Assembly: GCF_963678635.1 (NCBI RefSeq)
Contig: NC_087071.1
Span: 9,533,842 to 9,597,841, forward strand
DNA: 64,000 nucleotides
DNA from: Symsagittifera roscoffensis
Taxonomy: Eukaryota > Xenacoelomorpha > Acoela > Convolutidae
Direction of reading: 5' to 3'
Positions within the stretch are counted from its first letter, which is position 1, and each line of letters begins with the position of its first letter. Below are positions 61,001-64,000 of this stretch, one piece after another. The notes below the pieces were generated by a model. That model was not told the DNA's origin, did no database searches, and saw only the letters and a program-made list of their open reading frames with translations. A program made the translations under genes and the position numbers.

Positions 61001-64000
61001 ATCAAACGTCGAGGAGCTGCCACCATTCTTATCCCAGCGATTCCTAACTAATGAGCTGGTCGCACTTTGAGCTCGTGAACTCGCTCCAGAAGCGTAAGGC
61101 CTGCGTCGATTCATCATCTCATTTCTAGCTCCGATATTCCCAAAAAAGAAACCTTCAATGCTCAACTTCGCTTCTTCGCTTTTGATCGACTCTTTGTTCA
61201 AAACTTCACGGCCTCGATATTCGAAAGTTTGAACGCAAATGTGAACAACTTGGAAAAGTTTGACCAAATTTTGCTCCGAAAGTTCCGACCACCAGTTGAA
61301 CAGAAGTTCAGGGTCCAGGTTTTTGAAAACCCACAAGAAAAGGGAAAGAATGTTCCGAGTTAGTTCCGGGGTTAGAACACTCGATGGTGCGTTAGACGAG
61401 CCAGAATTCATTTCGATACCGGCTATCTTGTTTTTCTTGCTTTCTAGCTCTGATGAAGCTTCCGCGCTTCTGAAGGCCGAGTCTAAAAATGGTTTTGGAC
61501 CTTCGCAGAGAAGATCTTTATTTAGAATCACGATTTTGATCAACGGTAGAAACAAAGCAACAACTTTTGCTTTTATAAACGGCTGGTTATATCTTGTATC
61601 TTTGTCTATGAACTGGGCGATTTGGCTCAAAATTGAGACTATCAATTTTTGCCCCGTTTGCAAACCCGAAGGTAATAAGAGTTTAAACTCTTGCAGCAGA
61701 AGTCCCATTAGGAAATGATTTTGTTTGAAGTCTACCGATAAAGTATCGGCAATAACAGAATCGGCCGATAACGTGCTAGTCGACATTTGCGATACTGACG
61801 ATAATGCCGATGCTCTAAATGATGGAATGTCAAACATATTAGCTGATTCGGAGTAAAATGGGAGATTTAGGATTACAAAATGCTCGTGGGTTGATACAAC
61901 TCGTAGGAATTCAAGTTTGAGCGAAATTAACGTAGCAGGATCTCCCATGCCTCTTACTTGTGAATCGATGAAAGAATTCATTCTCATTATGTATGATTTG
62001 ATATAGCTGAACACCCAAAATCGATTGCAAACTGAAAACAGATCTGACACGAAAAACGCTAAATAAAAGTTCAAATAATTCGCGTTTTTAACGTCTTTAC
62101 TATCCTTGCAAAGCTGGTAAATGTATTCGGTTACATTTGATATGACTGATCCAATGTCACCGTTTAAGCAATCATCAAACGAATGCAATCTTGGTAACCC
62201 TAACTCTACGTTTTGCACGTTTTCGTTCGCCAAACTCTTGATCACAATTTCGAAGAAAAACCAAATTCTTTGCATCAACTTTGCTCGCTCGTTTTTCGCT
62301 GACATTATTTGAATCAAAAGTTCCGTATGCAAAGTTTTCCTGCTAAGGCCTGACATCATTTCTGGGGTTTGAAATTGTCCCGAATCAAAAACTTTTTCGC
62401 CTTTTGAGTCATACTGAAAATCGTTCACGTCTACATTTTTCTTCACATATGACAACAGAAGTTGAACTCGGTTGAACCCATCGATATACGTATTAATATT
62501 CGCCTTGTGTAAATTATCGACAATTTCCACTAACGCTTCAAAAGCATTATGGGCGAAATTCGAAGGCTCGCCGCATAATGTCTGTTTCCGAACAACCAAC
62601 GATAGCAATTTATCAAGAGTAACGTGCAAAAAATGAATCAATGAACCCATTGAAACTTCTTTTTTCAGACATTCGATCGCATTGTTAAGTCCTGAACACA
62701 TTTTGATTGCTTCATGTTTGCTTATAGACGAAACGGCCGCTTTGCCGAAAACAGCCGAGTAATGCTTCAGGAAGTTATCCAAAGGTGCGTCCATTGTATG
62801 GACAGAAGAATGGGCTTTTAAGCTAACTGAGAATAAATCTTTATGCCCATCTAGCCATTTGATAGTCGGCAATTGAACTCTTGGATGGACTCTATAGTAA
62901 TCAGAGGGTAATCTTTCGCTCGAAACTGGTAGGCTAATATCCCCAACCACTAATCGTTTATTGTCGTCAAGTAACGGCAACCAGGTAGCTCCGACGAACG
63001 TTTCATTTTCGCCAATCTCTCGTTTATTCGAGTTACACGTTATGTGGTAGAATTCAAACAGCAGATGGTGCAATTGGCCTAACGTCGCAGGTAGTTGAAT
63101 TTTGATTTCCTCGTAAAACTTCGGAACTTTCGAGTGATAATTCACATGGCAAAGCGCAACATCTTTCAAGGGCGAATCGGTAGAACGTCCGGAAATTCGG
63201 GTCAAAATTAGCGGTCCGTGCTGAGTACCTTGGGCTAATTTGACCTTCATCAAAATATTCCGGGCTGTTCCTGTTTTTGATGATAAATTCAGATGTTTAG
63301 GGTATACGAATATTAAATTTATATACTCCGAATAAGGTTTCGCCACGGGTGAAACAGGGAAACCTAAGATCATTTTGCAACTCGGAGCTTCGGCAGGTTG
63401 GCAATTTATAATTTGTAAGTCGGGTGTTAAATATTTGACAACGGGTAGATAAACTGGTCTAATATCAAGCGATAATTCGATGTCAATTGATTTGAATTTC
63501 TTTCCTCTGTCTTTTTTGAACTCCGACAAGCAAGTCGCGATGTCTTCATCTGAAAGTTTATCCAAATCTTGAATGAAAAACGATTTGAATCGCAAATCTA
63601 GAGGGTGGAAATTTGTCAGAAAGGTTGAAAAGTTCTCATCATTTTTCATAAATAGCGAGGCTCTTTGCATTATTTTACTTTTTGATGAGCCATTATTTGA
63701 ACCGGATCCGTCGGTAATTCCTGGAATCTTATTGGACAACGAAGCTCCTGTTTTACGACTCAAACTAGAAGAAGACTGACTTCTATATGAGTCGGTTCCG
63801 GACATTTCCGAACTTGATTCATCATTCGGTAATGGCGGACTCGATAACGATTGATGGTATAACTCGCTAGTTTGGCTTTCGCTACTTTTTATCGCTGCTA
63901 TTAAATTTGTCGCAGTCCAAGCAAACGGCATCCGATAAGCTCCTAGAGTTTCGCACCAAAACGAAGATTGTGTTTTCAGTTTTTCAAGGGCTTTCAGATT
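55022..64000 (-). CDS. DOCK7: DOCK6/7/8-class (DOCK-C) Rho-family guanine nucleotide exchange factor, 3' part
   Basis: Partial: the 5' part lies beyond 64000. Exons in the window: 64000-60214, 59920-59124, 58587-58452, 57900-57769, 55341-55022. They sum to 5172 nt, giving 1723 codons plus TAA, with consistent phases. DOCK GEFs load GTP on Rac/Cdc42. The DHR-1 (C2-like, lipid-binding) domain lies early in the large exon (about 63330-62850; INLIFVYPKHLNL). The DHR-2 catalytic domain runs over the last four exons, with TYFRVGFYG, EFVYKE and ITYVEPYFD equivalents. The nucleotide-sensor loop GTTVNQGP, which contains the key Val, is at about 57840. The segment FWCETLGAYRMPFAWTA near the window edge is typical of DOCK7/DOCK6. 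Invertebrates usually have one pre-duplication gene for DOCK6/7/8, so the symbol means this class. The first exon exceeds 3.78 kb without an intron. The C-terminus ends in a Gly/Pro/Asp-rich tail (about 50 aa after the last DHR-2 helix) that I do not recognise from vertebrates. Confidence 0.93.
55520..56270 (+). repeat. R2 dispersed element
   Basis: CACAGAGGCAAAGCGGAGC, TTTGCATCACTTGCGATACC start. ACACATTCAACGGCGTTTAA interior. tRNA-like segment on the minus strand at about 56110-56190 (CCCGGGATGGCAAAGGTCC, GGTTTCGAATC). In the last DOCK intron. Confidence 0.6.
56727..57308 (+). repeat. R2 dispersed element
   Basis: ACAGATTCGAAACATAAG, TTCGCATCACTTGTGATAC start. 3' end GTACCCGGTTGCAACACCC and hairpin CCTTGTTTATCGCAAGG. 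In the last DOCK intron, directly after the 55.5-kb copy. Confidence 0.6.
58224..58431 (+). mobile_element. Short non-autonomous hAT-like element with 8-bp TSD
   Basis: Ends CAGGGGCGGATTTGGGG... and ...CCTAGATCCGCCCCTG are terminal inverted repeats. The flanks CATTGTGT (58216-58223 and 58432-58439) are a perfect 8-bp target duplication, the hAT hallmark. 208 bp, no coding capacity. It lies in the DOCK intron 12 nt past the splice donor of the exon ending at 58452. Contains a G run after position 58237. Confidence 0.88.

Noticed and set aside
61260-61718. Plus-strand 152-codon open frame
   Set aside because: Pure antisense shadow of the conserved DOCK exon.

Overview
The window is AT-rich eukaryotic DNA from an animal, probably an invertebrate. 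All four protein-coding genes lie on the minus strand. They are split by introns with mostly GT-AG borders, use the standard stop codons, and are orthologues of genes shared across animals. The introns and spacers are full of degraded non-autonomous transposons, tRNA-derived sequence, satellite-like arrays and homopolymer C/G runs. I cannot name the species from the sequence alone.

Layout from low to high coordinates, with genes read right to left: (1) 151-14857, a complete 10-exon TBC1D19 gene (546 aa, Rab-GAP-like TBC protein). (2) 15148-24739, a complete 9-exon sterol carrier protein x (SCP2/SCPx) gene of 690 aa. It has a peroxisomal thiolase domain followed by two tandem SCP2 lipid-transfer domains and a C-terminal SKL signal. 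Only about 290 bp separate its stop codon from the TBC1D19 ATG. (3) 29710-39488, a 9-exon DHRS7-type short-chain dehydrogenase gene (310 aa from the first in-frame ATG). (4) 55022 to the window edge, the last five exons of a DOCK6/7/8-class Rho-GEF (1723 residues inside the window), including one exon longer than 3.78 kb. I assembled each gene by hand from splice borders and phases. In all four models the summed exon lengths keep the frame and the stop codon is in frame.

The 39.5-55 kb spacer holds the most striking structure: three direct tandem copies of a unit of about 4.0 kb (A 41608-45616, B 45617-49648, C 49649-about 53576). The middle copy is a mosaic. Left of about 47.9 kb it matches C, and right of that it matches A, as expected if one unequal crossover turned two units into three. 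Each unit carries an exon-like fragment resembling the start of a von Willebrand factor A domain, a hAT-like relic, and a composite repeat with a degenerate ~170-bp satellite core.

The dispersed repeats fall into a few families. One group (R1/R2) has a shared start (ACAGAGGCGAAGC... with a GCTTCGC hairpin), subterminal inverted repeats, a 3' hairpin, tRNA-like A/B boxes, and in some copies an internal array of ~170-bp repeats. This architecture resembles non-autonomous Helentron (pearl/DINE-1-like) elements. Two short hAT-like elements have perfect 8-bp target duplications (27700-28049 and 58224-58431). A MULE-type transposase relic lies in an SCPx intron. Two introns use GC-AG rather than GT-AG borders (TBC1D19 intron 3, DHRS7 intron 1).

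The four genes do not form an obvious pathway. SCPx (peroxisomal thiolysis and lipid transfer) and DHRS7 (membrane-bound reductase) both handle lipid-like substrates. TBC1D19 and DOCK belong to Rab and Rho GTPase regulation. Exon borders are hand-called from a single genomic sequence with no transcript support.
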